64,000 nt of DNA from positions 4,526,001-4,590,000 of the forward strand of contig CAUWAG010000020.1 in the NCBI GenBank assembly GCA_963556695.1. The letters run 5' to 3'. Origin of the DNA: Anthostomella pinea. Lineage: Eukaryota; Ascomycota; Sordariomycetes; Xylariales; Xylariaceae. This document shows, one piece after another, positions 37,001-45,941 of the stretch. Each line of letters opens with the position of its first letter. The stretch's first letter is position 1. The notes under the pieces were generated by a model. That model saw only the letters and a program-made list of their open reading frames with translations, searched no databases and was not told the DNA's origin. Made by a program: the position numbers and the translations under genes.

Positions 37001-37771
37001 ATTATCTGCCAGCTCCTGTAGTTTATCGTCCGGTACTATCTAATGATTGGCCTTGGGTACTCGGTCCAGATCTCCCTGGATTGGAATGACTATTCGTAAT
37101 GTCTCATGATCTGAGGTGCACTGAAGTGCATCATTGACTGAGGCTTCAGCCATGGGGACATCAGAGAACACCAGATCTAGTACATTTCCGTCATCATGTG
37201 TCGGGACATCTGGTTCAGAAATCAGATCCAGTCCGTGGTCTGCCATAGTTTGTGCAAGTATAGTACCACCATGATATCCTGGATTGCTTGAGTCCCAGGA
37301 TGTGTCGCTAGCATTGAAATCTCCAGCTATAACGCAGCCAAAAGGTGGAGTCCATACTTCCAGAATGTCATCCACTTCCTGTGGGTTGTCACATGGCCGG
37401 TAGACACTGGCAAATGTAATGCCTTGTACCTTGACCCAGGTGATGTCTCGTGTAACATAGGGCCGAAGTTGATCCGCTTGAAGGTATTTTCTCACATAGA
37501 TGAGAGATCTGGGCCGTGTACTGTCGCTGTCCCAGGAATCCACTGGGGAGAATATATCGTAATTGGGGTGTGTCTTTACTCCCATTCTCTTGCCTGGTGG
37601 TATGCCAACCCAGGGCTCTTGCATCAGAATGATGTCTGCTTGTTCTCCTTTATAGTCAGCCAGGTTGATGGCTAACTCTGTAGGGCCTGCACTCTTTTGT
37701 CCCCCTGCTGTATTCACAGAATGGATGACTAGATGCCTGTGTCGATATGTTTCATTTGATGTACCTAACAT
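34079..37771 (-). pseudogene. LINE ORF2: endonuclease, reverse transcriptase, RNase H
   Basis: One continuous frame of 1,231 codons is broken by TAG at 37040-37042, TAA at 34799-34801 and TGA at 34433-34435. The N-terminal endonuclease has QEPWVG, VIAGDFNASDTSWDS and SDHETLRI. The reverse transcriptase has KPGKKDYSNPRAYRPISLLS, GLPQGSPVSPILY and the catalytic FGYADDLATL. RNase H has YSDGSQL, AEVHGAL, LDNTSVVDG and GNEAADTLAKE. The end has CSCGKKKTPQHIFFC, a knuckle typical of the clade. All three stops can arise by a single C-to-T or G-to-A change (CAG, CAA, TGG). The ATG overlaps the ORF1 stop in ATGTTAG, which suggests coupled translation in the active ancestor. Confidence 0.9.
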
Positions 37772-39342
37772 TGACTGACAACAATGGTATCGGCATCTCT
37801 GGGATGAGTTGTATCTGTTGTGTCGATTTGCATTGTGGTGTCTTTGTTATTGTTGCTAGGTGTTGACCCAGCTTGGTTTCTGCCTGCTTTGTTGAAGGCC
37901 TTGGATCTGGCTCTTTCTCCGGCTAGCCTTATTTCCTGGATTTGCTCCCATGTGTGCTTATGGATGGTACCTTTCACAACCTTGGGGCGGGCAGGGCATT
38001 TGTCGAAGTTGGCAGCATGAGGTCCTTTGCAATTGACACACTTTGGGATTGGTTTTTCGCACTCTCCCTGGTGTACTGTGTTGGCGCAGTGTGCACATAC
38101 TTGCTTTTCGCATCGGTAATTCCTACCATGGTATCTGAAGCAGCTTGCACACTGGTGAACCTTGGGGGTGTGTTGAATATGCCTTGAGGTCATTGAGTGG
38201 GCAAAAAGCGTGAATGGTTTCCTTGCTGCACTGGGCAGAGAGATTATCCATGTAGTTTCTGGATCAGAATCAATCGTGTTCTTTGAGAGTATGCACCTCA
38301 GAGGTCTGTCGCCTGTTTGGGCTTCAACTTCATCAGCAACAACAGTGTCGGTAATATCGATTGTGAACCCTTCTGCACTGATGACCTTTCTTGGGCATCC
38401 ATTGACCTTGTAATGATGCCAGACTGTGTGGGTCTCAATCTTTTGTGCCTTAAGAATGTCGGTAATTTCTTCTTGGAAAGCCAGAAGCTTAGCCTGAGTT
38501 GGCTTGTCCCTTGGGTGTAAGGTAAAACCAGAAGGACACCGTGTCACTTCTCTAAGCTCCTGAGGGTGGAGCTTAAGTCTTCTGTTCAGTGTAGACTTGA
38601 TTCCATAAGGCTCTAAGTGGCTATTATCCATGCGGACAAAGACCCGGAGATCATCCTGCTTCTTCTTCAGTTAGTTGGCAGTGATAAGGGCACCAGGCTG
38701 TGTTTTCTTCATGGTAGTGTTGACTGTCCATGGATGCTGTCGTTGGCCAGAGGAGACAGCTTAGGCGAAGGTCATGGTGGGCTTCCCTATCCCTATCCCG
38801 TCAGGAGTGGTCTTTCTTTTGGACAGATCTCGGGTTTCCAGCCACTCGTTCAGACATTTGGAGAAGAAAGCGCTGAACTCCTTGGCATGAGAGTATAGTT
38901 CAGTTCCAGCTTTTTCCAGTGTCTTATCGACTGCTGCAGCACACTCTTGAAACATTGTCATCCTGGCTTCATAGAGATGCTTGTCTTTAGCCAGTATTTT
39001 GGCTACTTGGTCCTGGCACTTTGAGGAAGAGACCTTGTTCCCTGTATCACCTCCAATGGCTTGGTCTGTAGGGATTTCGCTTGACTGAGGTAATTCCATA
39101 TTAATGGTGCTGCTATTAATAATATTTCGGGATTTTCCTTTCAGAGGGGAAACAATGGTGAAGTCAGCCTCAGAGACCTGTGACGGGCTGCTGTTGATGT
39201 CGTCGAGCAGTGCCTGGCGGAGCTTGCTTGGGGTTGCCGGGCCATATGTTCTTCTAGGGACCGGGGATTTGAGCACGCCGCCAGTAGTCGTCTTTGGGAC
39301 GGCCACTGGCGTATTTGGGGGCCTATCGTGAAGGGGTGCCAT
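37765..39342 (-). pseudogene. LINE ORF1: gag-like zinc-knuckle protein
   Basis: The frame of 526 codons is interrupted by TAA at 38761-38763 and TAA at 38671-38673. The N-terminal part is Pro/Ser-rich with a helical segment. The C-terminal part carries three knuckles: CASCFRYHGRNYRC, CAHCANTVHQGEC and CVNCKGPHAANFDKC. Such proteins bind the element RNA in non-LTR elements. Both stops fit CAA-to-TAA. Confidence 0.85.
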
Positions 39343-39463
39343 CCAGCTTGTGAGAAAAAATTTTTGCGCCTTGGCAAGGATAGTCAGGTACTGAAATAAA
39401 TGCCTGTTTTAGTGCAGATATAGAGGTTGCGCCCTAACAGCGGGGCGCCAAGAAAAATAGTTG

Positions 39464-39479
39464 TGATTAACTGCCTTTG
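39464..39479. repeat. Target-site duplication of the full LINE, right copy
   Basis: Exact match to 33869-33884. Together they prove insertion into the AAA gene. Removing the LINE and one copy joins LQRQLI directly to RDCEDGRIREQTLRQ. Confidence 0.92.
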
Positions 39480-40560
39480 CAGAGTGATGCTGTCCTGTAC
39501 AGACTCCAATTGCTTGGAGTAAGGCAGCTGTTTCGCCTGACGCTCCAGCTCGAGGTCCTTGTCTCTGCGAGCCTTTCGAGCTCGGTCTTCCTTGTCGTGC
39601 CGGCACGTCTGGCACGGGGGAGGCCGGTTGTCTGAGCATTGCCACACGATCTTGTGTTTATTGGGGCACATATCATTGAGAACAGCGTTGCAGAGCATTT
39701 GCGAGTGGTCGACGCGAATTTGACAACGCATCGGACACGTGTGCCTCCCACAAGACAACAGCTCGGAACCTAAGTCCTAGTTGTCAGTCTATGTTGGTAA
39801 CTGGGTCTGAGGTGCACTCACATGCTTCGGCGCAGCCGTCATCGAGGTAATTGACATCGACATCATCAGGTCCACGCTCGCTGGCGACATCAGAACTTGT
39901 CCCCGGAAGCGATGGCTGGACCAAGACGTTGACCTTCTGCAGCATGCTTTTCGCCGTGAGCGAAGTATGTGTCGCCAAGAAGTCAATCTGCAGGAGAGAC
40001 CGTGCTGTATCTCGAAACGTCGAAGACTGCGAAGGAGGAAGCAGTACAAGCTGCAGCAAGAGCCAGCTGAACCCCTCGACCGCCTTGGCCTTGAGGCTTC
40101 TGCTTCTGACACAGTGGACGAGATTGTTCCAGAATAGTGGCGGGTCGACCATCACCCACAGCACTTGGTTGAGCAGCACCCTCTTCAGGGCAGGATCCGA
40201 GAGAAACTCCAGCAGATCCGCGATGTATAAGTTCATGAATTGTGCCGAGCGGGCAAAAGTCACCGACTTATGCAGAGCATCTTGACCGGGTTTCGATGAT
40301 GCTAGTCTCTCGACGCAATCGGCCTTGTCGGCTCGTTTGGCAATTGACTCGAGGAATTTCTCGGCCTCTCGGCGTCTTCCGACCCTCCATCTCCCTTCAA
40401 TGACGTTGTAAAAATAGCTGTTGAGTTGTTGCGTCCGGTAGGTCGGGTCGTGGCCTTGGCCGGGTGCGGGACGCGCTGTGGCCCGAGGGCTTTGCACCCC
40501 TTCCTCCTCGGTGTGGCATTTCCGAACTATCGACGATGACAATGCCCGCGGTAGATCAGA

Positions 40561-41468
40561 GTTGTTTCGAAAAGCACTGACGATGAGCTGTGATTTCTGA
40601 AGGATCCACGAACAAGAGATATAAGAGATCCAGACTCTCTGGGACTGTAGGGGTATTCAACAACACCGTGAAGGCCGCCGTTTGTCTCGGGCTTCTGACT
40701 CCAGGCGTTGGCAGAGGGGCTTTCGGAAGCGTGAGTTGTTTCGAAGTCACTGACGATGAACTGTGATTTCTGAAGGATCCATGAGTAAGAGATGTTTGTT
40801 TGTTTGTTTTGTATTTAACGTGGGGGGTAGCTCCTCAGTAGTGCAAACCACGCCTCCCAGAGCCTCTGCATCGCAGGGTTGTGGAGGTCTCAAGATAATA
40901 AGTACAGTCAGTCCCGCTCACGGGCCCATCCCCGTTGTTGCGGCGGTATGACCTTGGGGTCATCCATCTGGTCCTTCGAGAAAAGCTATCTATCGGGGAC
41001 AGATTATTGAAAAGAACTTGCTCTTCTCCACGAATTTTGCCCATTCTGTGCTCCTCTCCCCTAAGTATTGTAAACAAGCTGTCCTAGGCGAGTACCTAGG
41101 CAGTAGCCGATTTTTCCCCAGTCTCTTACAAAAGAAAATATGTTGTGGTGTTTTCTTCTCACCACAGTAAGAGATGGAAGAGACGTGACCCCTTGGGACT
41201 GTGTGGGTATTGAATTACACCCACCGTGGAGGCCGCCGTTTGCCTTGGGCTTCCGAGTCCAAACGGTGGCCGAGGGGCTTTCAGAAGCGTGAGTTGTTTC
41301 GAAGTCACTGACGATGAACTGTGATTTCTGAAGGATCCATGAGTAAGAGATGGAAGAGACGTGACCCTTTGGGACTGTGTGGGTATTGAATTACACCCAC
41401 CGTGGAGGCCGCCGTTTGCCTTGGGCTTCCGAGTCCAAACGGTGGCCGAGGGGCTTTCAGAAGCGTGC
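40561..41468. repeat. Three-copy tandem repeat of about 176 bp, split by a LINE fragment
   Basis: Units start with GTTGTTTCGAA at about 40561, 40735 and 41293. The second unit is interrupted by the 371-bp LINE fragment plus its 11-bp duplication. Units 2 and 3 are almost identical, while unit 1 (next to the AAA gene) is diverged and about 2 bp shorter. The period is not a multiple of 3, so it cannot be an in-frame protein repeat. Unit 1 overlaps the most upstream AAA coding sequence I can trace. Confidence 0.85.
40795..41165 (-). mobile_element. 5'-truncated second copy of the LINE
   Basis: This matches the last 371 bp of the full element (33885-34255), including the TTTG-type tail. It is flanked by AGTAAGAGATG at 40784-40794 and 41166-41176. 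By eye the two copies differ by 13 transitions, no transversions and one G-run indel. The 5' truncation is typical of incomplete target-primed reverse transcription. Confidence 0.9.
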
Positions 41469-41602
41469 ATAATCTCGACCCCCCCGACCAATCTGAATTT
41501 ACACAGCCCACACACGCGGGATGATTCCATTAGACACGAAGATGCGCCTTTGCGGCTTCAAACGAAATCTTGGGATACTATTCGATGTCATGCTGGCCAT
41601 TC

Positions 41603-43123
41603 CTAGACACATCGGCCACAGTATCCGCAATGGAGGCCACAAGCGGTGTAGTCAAAAAGGGGTTCCTCGTCAGAATCATCTGATCCGTCACATGCATCCG
41701 TAGCTGATGTGGACAGCGGGTAGGTACCGTCACCCCCCTCATCGTCATCACTGTTCAAACGCTCCTGGCCTGCGTGATCAGGGTGTTGATCATGTTGCCC
41801 AGCCCTGATTCCCTTCCAGTGGGTGGGCAGGGCCTCGCGCATCTCTCCGCGTTGCTCCCTTTGTTGGAGAGGTCCCGTGCCCGTTCGACAGAGCTCGAGT
41901 TTCAGGTGACTTGCACGCTTCACTTCGGTTACTAGCTGCCGCAGAACCAAGGCGAACCTCTGGAAGTCGAACTGATGCTCGTCTTCCCATTCTCGCAAGT
42001 CGTGTTGGAGGGTCAACTTCTGCACGTCTTCAAAGCTTCCTCGTGCGTGATATGCGTTGATGAAGGCCGGAATCTGCCGCATCCAGAGTCTAGGAAGGTG
42101 ATCACTCTTCACAACCTGCCCTCTGGCCTGAGATAATGTCTTGATCTCGATGATCGACTCCTGGGGCACGACTCTCCCGGCATCCTGGACCTTGATTGAG
42201 CCCAAACTAGACAGGTCGGCTATGTTCAAGGCCTGTGGCTCAATGAAAGATGCTGAATCGTTCACGTGAGCTGGGATATGTCCATCGCATTCGAAGCGAA
42301 CAAGGCAGCCGAGGCCGGCGGAATCATAGGAAATGATTCGCTGATGAGACTTGGTCTCTTCCATATCAGCTCCGTAAGAAGTGAAGTTGTCCAGGAATGA
42401 GTGAGCATAGCCACGAACATCGGCAATGATTTGATCCTCGTTGTTTCGAACCAGGAAAAGCGTGTTTCCAACCATCTCGACGTCAAATCTGAAAGTCCAG
42501 TCGATCGAACGAGTGGAACGAAGGATGTCTCCGAGGGAATTCGCACAACCCATGATATCGATACTTGAAGGATCAAAGGCCTTGTTCATGGCAAATACGG
42601 CCTGGACTGATGGCTGCATGGGATGGTCCGGGAACCGAGCTCCGTTGTGATCACGGAAGAATCGGCCTCGATCGCCCGGCAGCTGAGCAGGCAACTCCTG
42701 TGGCTTCCAAGCCGCTGGGTGACCTGAAACGTCATGTTAGTCAACTGGTTGGGTGGATGGGAAGTGCAGTCTAGAAAACTTACCTGGCACCAGGATCTTG
42801 GCACGCTTCGTATCTGTCAATGAGTACGAGGCAGCGTGTTTGCAGTTGGTTATACGCGCATCTGCAGCCGAGGTGTCAAAGCTGGTGGCATCACCAGAGC
42901 CGAATACTGTGATCAGTCGTCCGAGAGGAGCGTCCACCTCGACGGCGCCCTTGCAGGCCTTGTATTTGCCCCTGTGCCAGCCTGTTCCTCGACCGCGCCA
43001 TGAACCGCGGAACGAGCTTCCAAGACCTCGCGAGGAGTTGCTTTCCCCCCGCACGGGATTCCCAGAGCCCCGAGCCGAGTTGCGAAATCCCCGAGAAGAG
43101 CTCGCACGCTTTCCACGCAACAT
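41603..43123 (-). CDS. Conserved fungal protein of unknown function (often mislabelled GGPP synthetase)
   Basis: Two exons (43123-42784 and 42723-41603) join to 486 aa. The N-terminus is an SR/RG-rich basic tail, MLRGKRASSSRGFRNSARGS. The conserved core has GHPAAWKPQELPAQLPGDRG, DIMGCANSLGDILR, FRFDVEMVGNTLFLV, DVRGYAHSFLDNF, HQRIISYDSAGLGCLVRFEC and IIEIKTLSQARG. The C-terminus is acidic and ends LHCGYCGRCV. The family is common in ascomycetes and carries the database label geranylgeranyl pyrophosphate synthetase, but I see no aspartate-rich prenyltransferase motif, so that label looks wrong. The E-I-K pattern after the RFE segment resembles a PD-(D/E)XK-like core, which is only a suggestion. 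The gene is intact and lies just upstream of the broken AAA gene on the same strand. Confidence 0.8.
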
Positions 43124-45116
43124 CGTGTTTGCAGTTGATCAAGGAGTGGGGGAAGGGTTGCCAGTCCAAGTGATAATATAACTCTCTTTCAACACCAGTT
43201 GATATGAAGGATCTGGGATCGATGGACATACGCGTAGATCTCATGGGGTTTATGTGCTGCCAATACAAATATCAGACGGCAACACCAGTTCATGTCCGAA
43301 GGCCAGGTCACGGTGGTCACCCGTGTCCACTTCGTCCTCGCGAACGCATATGCGAAGCAGCAGGCGTCCATACTGTGAGATATGACGAGGTCGTCTGCGG
43401 CCTCCATGCAGCTTCCCGCCACGGATTTCGCTGTCAATCAGCGTCCCGCGTAAACGGCGTGAAGCTTACCATCACACTATGCCAGGACACACACCATGCC
43501 AGAACATGATTGACTGAGGCTCTAAGCAACTAAGTCTCCTCTCCAAAGGAAAATTGGACAGATGGGCCAGGATGGGGGAAGAAGTATGACATGAAGAAGC
43601 GGCATCAACGGGTTGAAGATGGAACATGAAGGGAGACTGGAAGCTGGGGAAGCTGCCGTCTATCGTCGAAACCACCCCCACCAGACTCGCAGCCTGCAAA
43701 CACGCACAGTCAATCGGCAGCCCGCCGCCGCTAATTCACCTTGTCCCCTCCAGCTGCGCTCCTTCTCCATGCCCATTGTACAGTGTCAGACTCGCACTCA
43801 ATCTCAAGACGGTTTTCAAATTTCGATGCAGCGGAAGATCTTCGTACGGAGTACTTTGTGCTGGAGTGAGACATGCTCAACCTGGTGATCGACGACGGAC
43901 GCATGACATAAGAAAAACAGCACCGGAACGGGACAAGCAAAACGAAGATCGGTCAAGGCAAACGCGAGGCTCCTTGGAGCGTTGCGTCGACCTCCTTGGA
44001 GCGAACGGAAGGGCAGAAGTTGCATTGACGATATGCCAAATCACAAATCAAGCCGAAGAGAAGAACATACAGCCGTGTCTGCAAGTTGTCTATGGCTCCC
44101 CAAGGGCCTCGTGAAGATAGCCTAGCATCCATCCTATCTCTACTGCGTGCCTCATGCGTCAAGCCTACACCACCGGCCCCATCTCCAACCACCTCATTTT
44201 CCCACCTTGCCCTCATACAACACCCGCCACAGCAAACGCAATCCAAATCAGCATAATCCCGTCCCGAACAGCAAAGGTCTGAAACCTTCCGCAAACCACA
44301 GCGGAGCTGGGTGGACGAAAGTAAACTGTTTGCTGCCCTGGTCGATAGCTAGAACTGACAGGCTGATCTTGGAGATGACCAGACCATCGGGATCGCAAGC
44401 GAAGACCGGTCGTCAACGTCAGGACCCTAAAAAAGGGGTGCGCGAGGGAGGTCCCTGATTTCATCTCTCTTCCTCACCAAGGTCCCTAGTAGATAGATAG
44501 ACCGCCATGCTAGTTCCAGTGCGCCGCGCGGGAGCTACCTGCTCTCGTCTTGTCCAGCTCGATAGCATCAGAATAGCTTCACTCTAGTACTCAGTCAGGA
44601 CCTCCCTCAGGCTCAGGTGCTGGGAGGCTACGCTCCATCGGCGTCACTAGAGAATTAGTTCGCGAACGGTGAGTCAATGCGCGGCTGAGATGGATCTTGA
44701 TTACCTAGGGTGGCAAAGCAGCCAAGGTAGGGATGAGTGGCCCTGGAGCTGTGTGTCTTGATCGTGCCTTGCATTGCAGTAGATGATGATGTGTTCAAAG
44801 GTAAATTCGCAACATTGTGGTTCTCGACGCATGATCTCGCAGGTGCGAGGCGCTGAAGAAGAGACATGGCGATCATCACGGGGCAAGTCTTGGAGGAGTG
44901 CACGCAGTATCTTGTGGTATTTTAAGCACTCGAATCGAGCGAAGCTATAAGCGCACTTGGGCGCGGTATGGGATATCGTCTCCTGGTCTCTAAAAACGCC
45001 TGAACCCTTCCCTATACGATTATGCCAAATGCGCAGCTGTAGTCTAGGAGCCGCAAGGTTGAAGAAGGTAATAGAGTAGAAAGAATTGAAGAGTAGAACA
45101 GCCAGCGCCATGGACT
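43124..45116. other. Intergenic, no gene supported
   Basis: Overlapping frames on both strands (for example 43626-44114 plus) have no recognisable motif. The left part must hold the promoter of the 41603-43123 gene, the right part the 3' flank of the Myb gene. Confidence 0.5.
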
Positions 45117-45941
45117 TCACCTCCATGTGCTGTGGATCTTGCTTCGCCGACTTCTCGTCTTGAGACCGACGTCCCCATTGACCATCAGACTCTTCCATCT
45201 CCGGCCTATGCTGGCGCGGTCCTTGCCAAGATTTCGCGCGCATTCCTGCCAATCCGACTTGGTGAGCTTGAGCTTCTCCAGAACGAGCTCGACTAGTATG
45301 CGATCATCTTCCTTGCTCCAGTTCTCGCCATCCGCTTCTGTCTCTATTTCTGTGCCCTCCTTGTTGTCCTCCTCGTTTCCGGCATTAAGGTCGTGGAAGT
45401 CGGTTCGATCAAGGCCGAGGGGTATAATCTCTGGCGCAATGCGGGCGCGCTTTGGTGTACTGGGTCGGATGTCGTCTTCCTCTGGCTCTTGTTCGTTGTC
45501 CTGATCCAAGCTTTCAATTTCAAGGTCGCTGTCGATGTCGTCGTCGCGACCCATATCGTCATCGGCGGCTCTTCTTCGCTTGTTGGCACCGCGAGGGGGT
45601 GCAGCAGCTCGCTTCACGACCTTCTTGCGCGGGATGGCGTCGCCATTGGCATCCTGCTGCTTGCGCGATCGCAGGCGCAGCTTGAGAGGTGGCAGAGGAG
45701 CGTGACTCAGCGGTGGTGTAGGCAATTGGTCTTGTCGCGCGGCGCCATTGTCACTCGGGTAGATCAGCGCCGGGGCCTGGAGCATTGACTGAAGCGAGCG
45801 ACACGAATTGACGATGTTTCCAAATGTGTTCTGTGGGCTGGATGGCGGGCTGGACGGCGGCGAGGCGAAGAGGGCTGATTGGTATCGAGTGGTGGGTCGG
45901 CGCGACGAATCGCATGAAAGCGCAGAGGGCATTAACATCAT
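45117..45941 (-). CDS. Myb/SANT-like DNA-binding protein
   Basis: A single exon of 274 aa starts MMLMPSALSCDSSRRP. The first 190 residues are low-complexity: Ser/Pro-rich, then basic (RSRKQQDANG, KKVVKRAAAPPRGANKRRRA), then acidic. The C-terminal Myb/SANT-like domain runs from NWSKEDDRILVELVLEKLKL through KSDWQECARNLGKDRASIGR and RWKSLMVNGDVGLK, with the three regularly spaced helices and Trp anchors. It ends SKIHSTWR. The basic segments are likely nuclear localisation signals. The fungal family is conserved; its targets are not known to me. Either of two adjacent ATGs (45941, 45938) could start it. Confidence 0.85.
   Translation of the reverse strand: MMLMPSALSCDSSRRPTTRYQSALFASPPSSPPSSPQNTFGNIVNSCRSLQSMLQAPALIYPSDNGAARQDQLPTPPLSHAPLPPLKLRLRSRKQQDANGDAIPRKKVVKRAAAPPRGANKRRRAADDDMGRDDDIDSDLEIESLDQDNEQEPEEDDIRPSTPKRARIAPEIIPLGLDRTDFHDLNAGNEEDNKEGTEIETEADGENWSKEDDRILVELVLEKLKLTKSDWQECARNLGKDRASIGRRWKSLMVNGDVGLKTRSRRSKIHSTWR

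Larger units (their letters stand above)
33885..39463 (-). mobile_element. Tad-like LINE retrotransposon, near full length, inactivated
   Basis: This 5,579-bp element lies on the minus strand and is bounded by a 16-bp target duplication. Its 3' end (left) carries an (AAAC)n-type tail. ORF1 (39342-37765) is gag-like with zinc knuckles. ORF2 (37771-34079) has an endonuclease, a reverse transcriptase, RNase H and a terminal Cys/His knuckle. This set fits the fungal Tad clade of non-LTR elements. Both frames carry premature stops. The 5' leader is only about 120 bp, so slight 5' truncation is possible. Confidence 0.92.
29703..40644 (-). pseudogene. Broken NF-X1 finger / triple CbxX-type AAA ATPase gene
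   Basis: The minus-strand parts, 5' to 3', are as follows. A helical N-terminal region (40644-39822) contains LLNQVLWVMVDPPLFWNNLV. A Cys/His finger with CAEACSELLSCGRHTCPMRC follows an intron (39821-39770). A charged coiled coil comes next, then three AAA modules of the CbxX/CfxQ type. Module 1 has Walker A GNPGTGKI split by an intron and Walker B FFLDEA; module 2 has GNPSTAKTT and LIIDEA; module 3 has GPPGTGKTT and LFVDEA. A coiled coil and a C-terminal Cys motif (MGWCPVGFEWFRQDRGWRCA) close the protein. Three lesions break it: a LINE at 33885-39463, a TIR element at 31581-32172 and a TAG at 30066-30068. Reading continues in frame across each lesion, so they look recent. The 5' start was not found. 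Fungal relatives have this AAA series, often with an added helicase part that is absent here; their function is unknown to me. Confidence 0.85.

Noticed and set aside
40561..41530. Tandem repeat as an in-frame protein repeat (123-codon minus-strand frame)
   Set aside because: The period of about 176 bp is not divisible by 3, so successive units are read in different frames.
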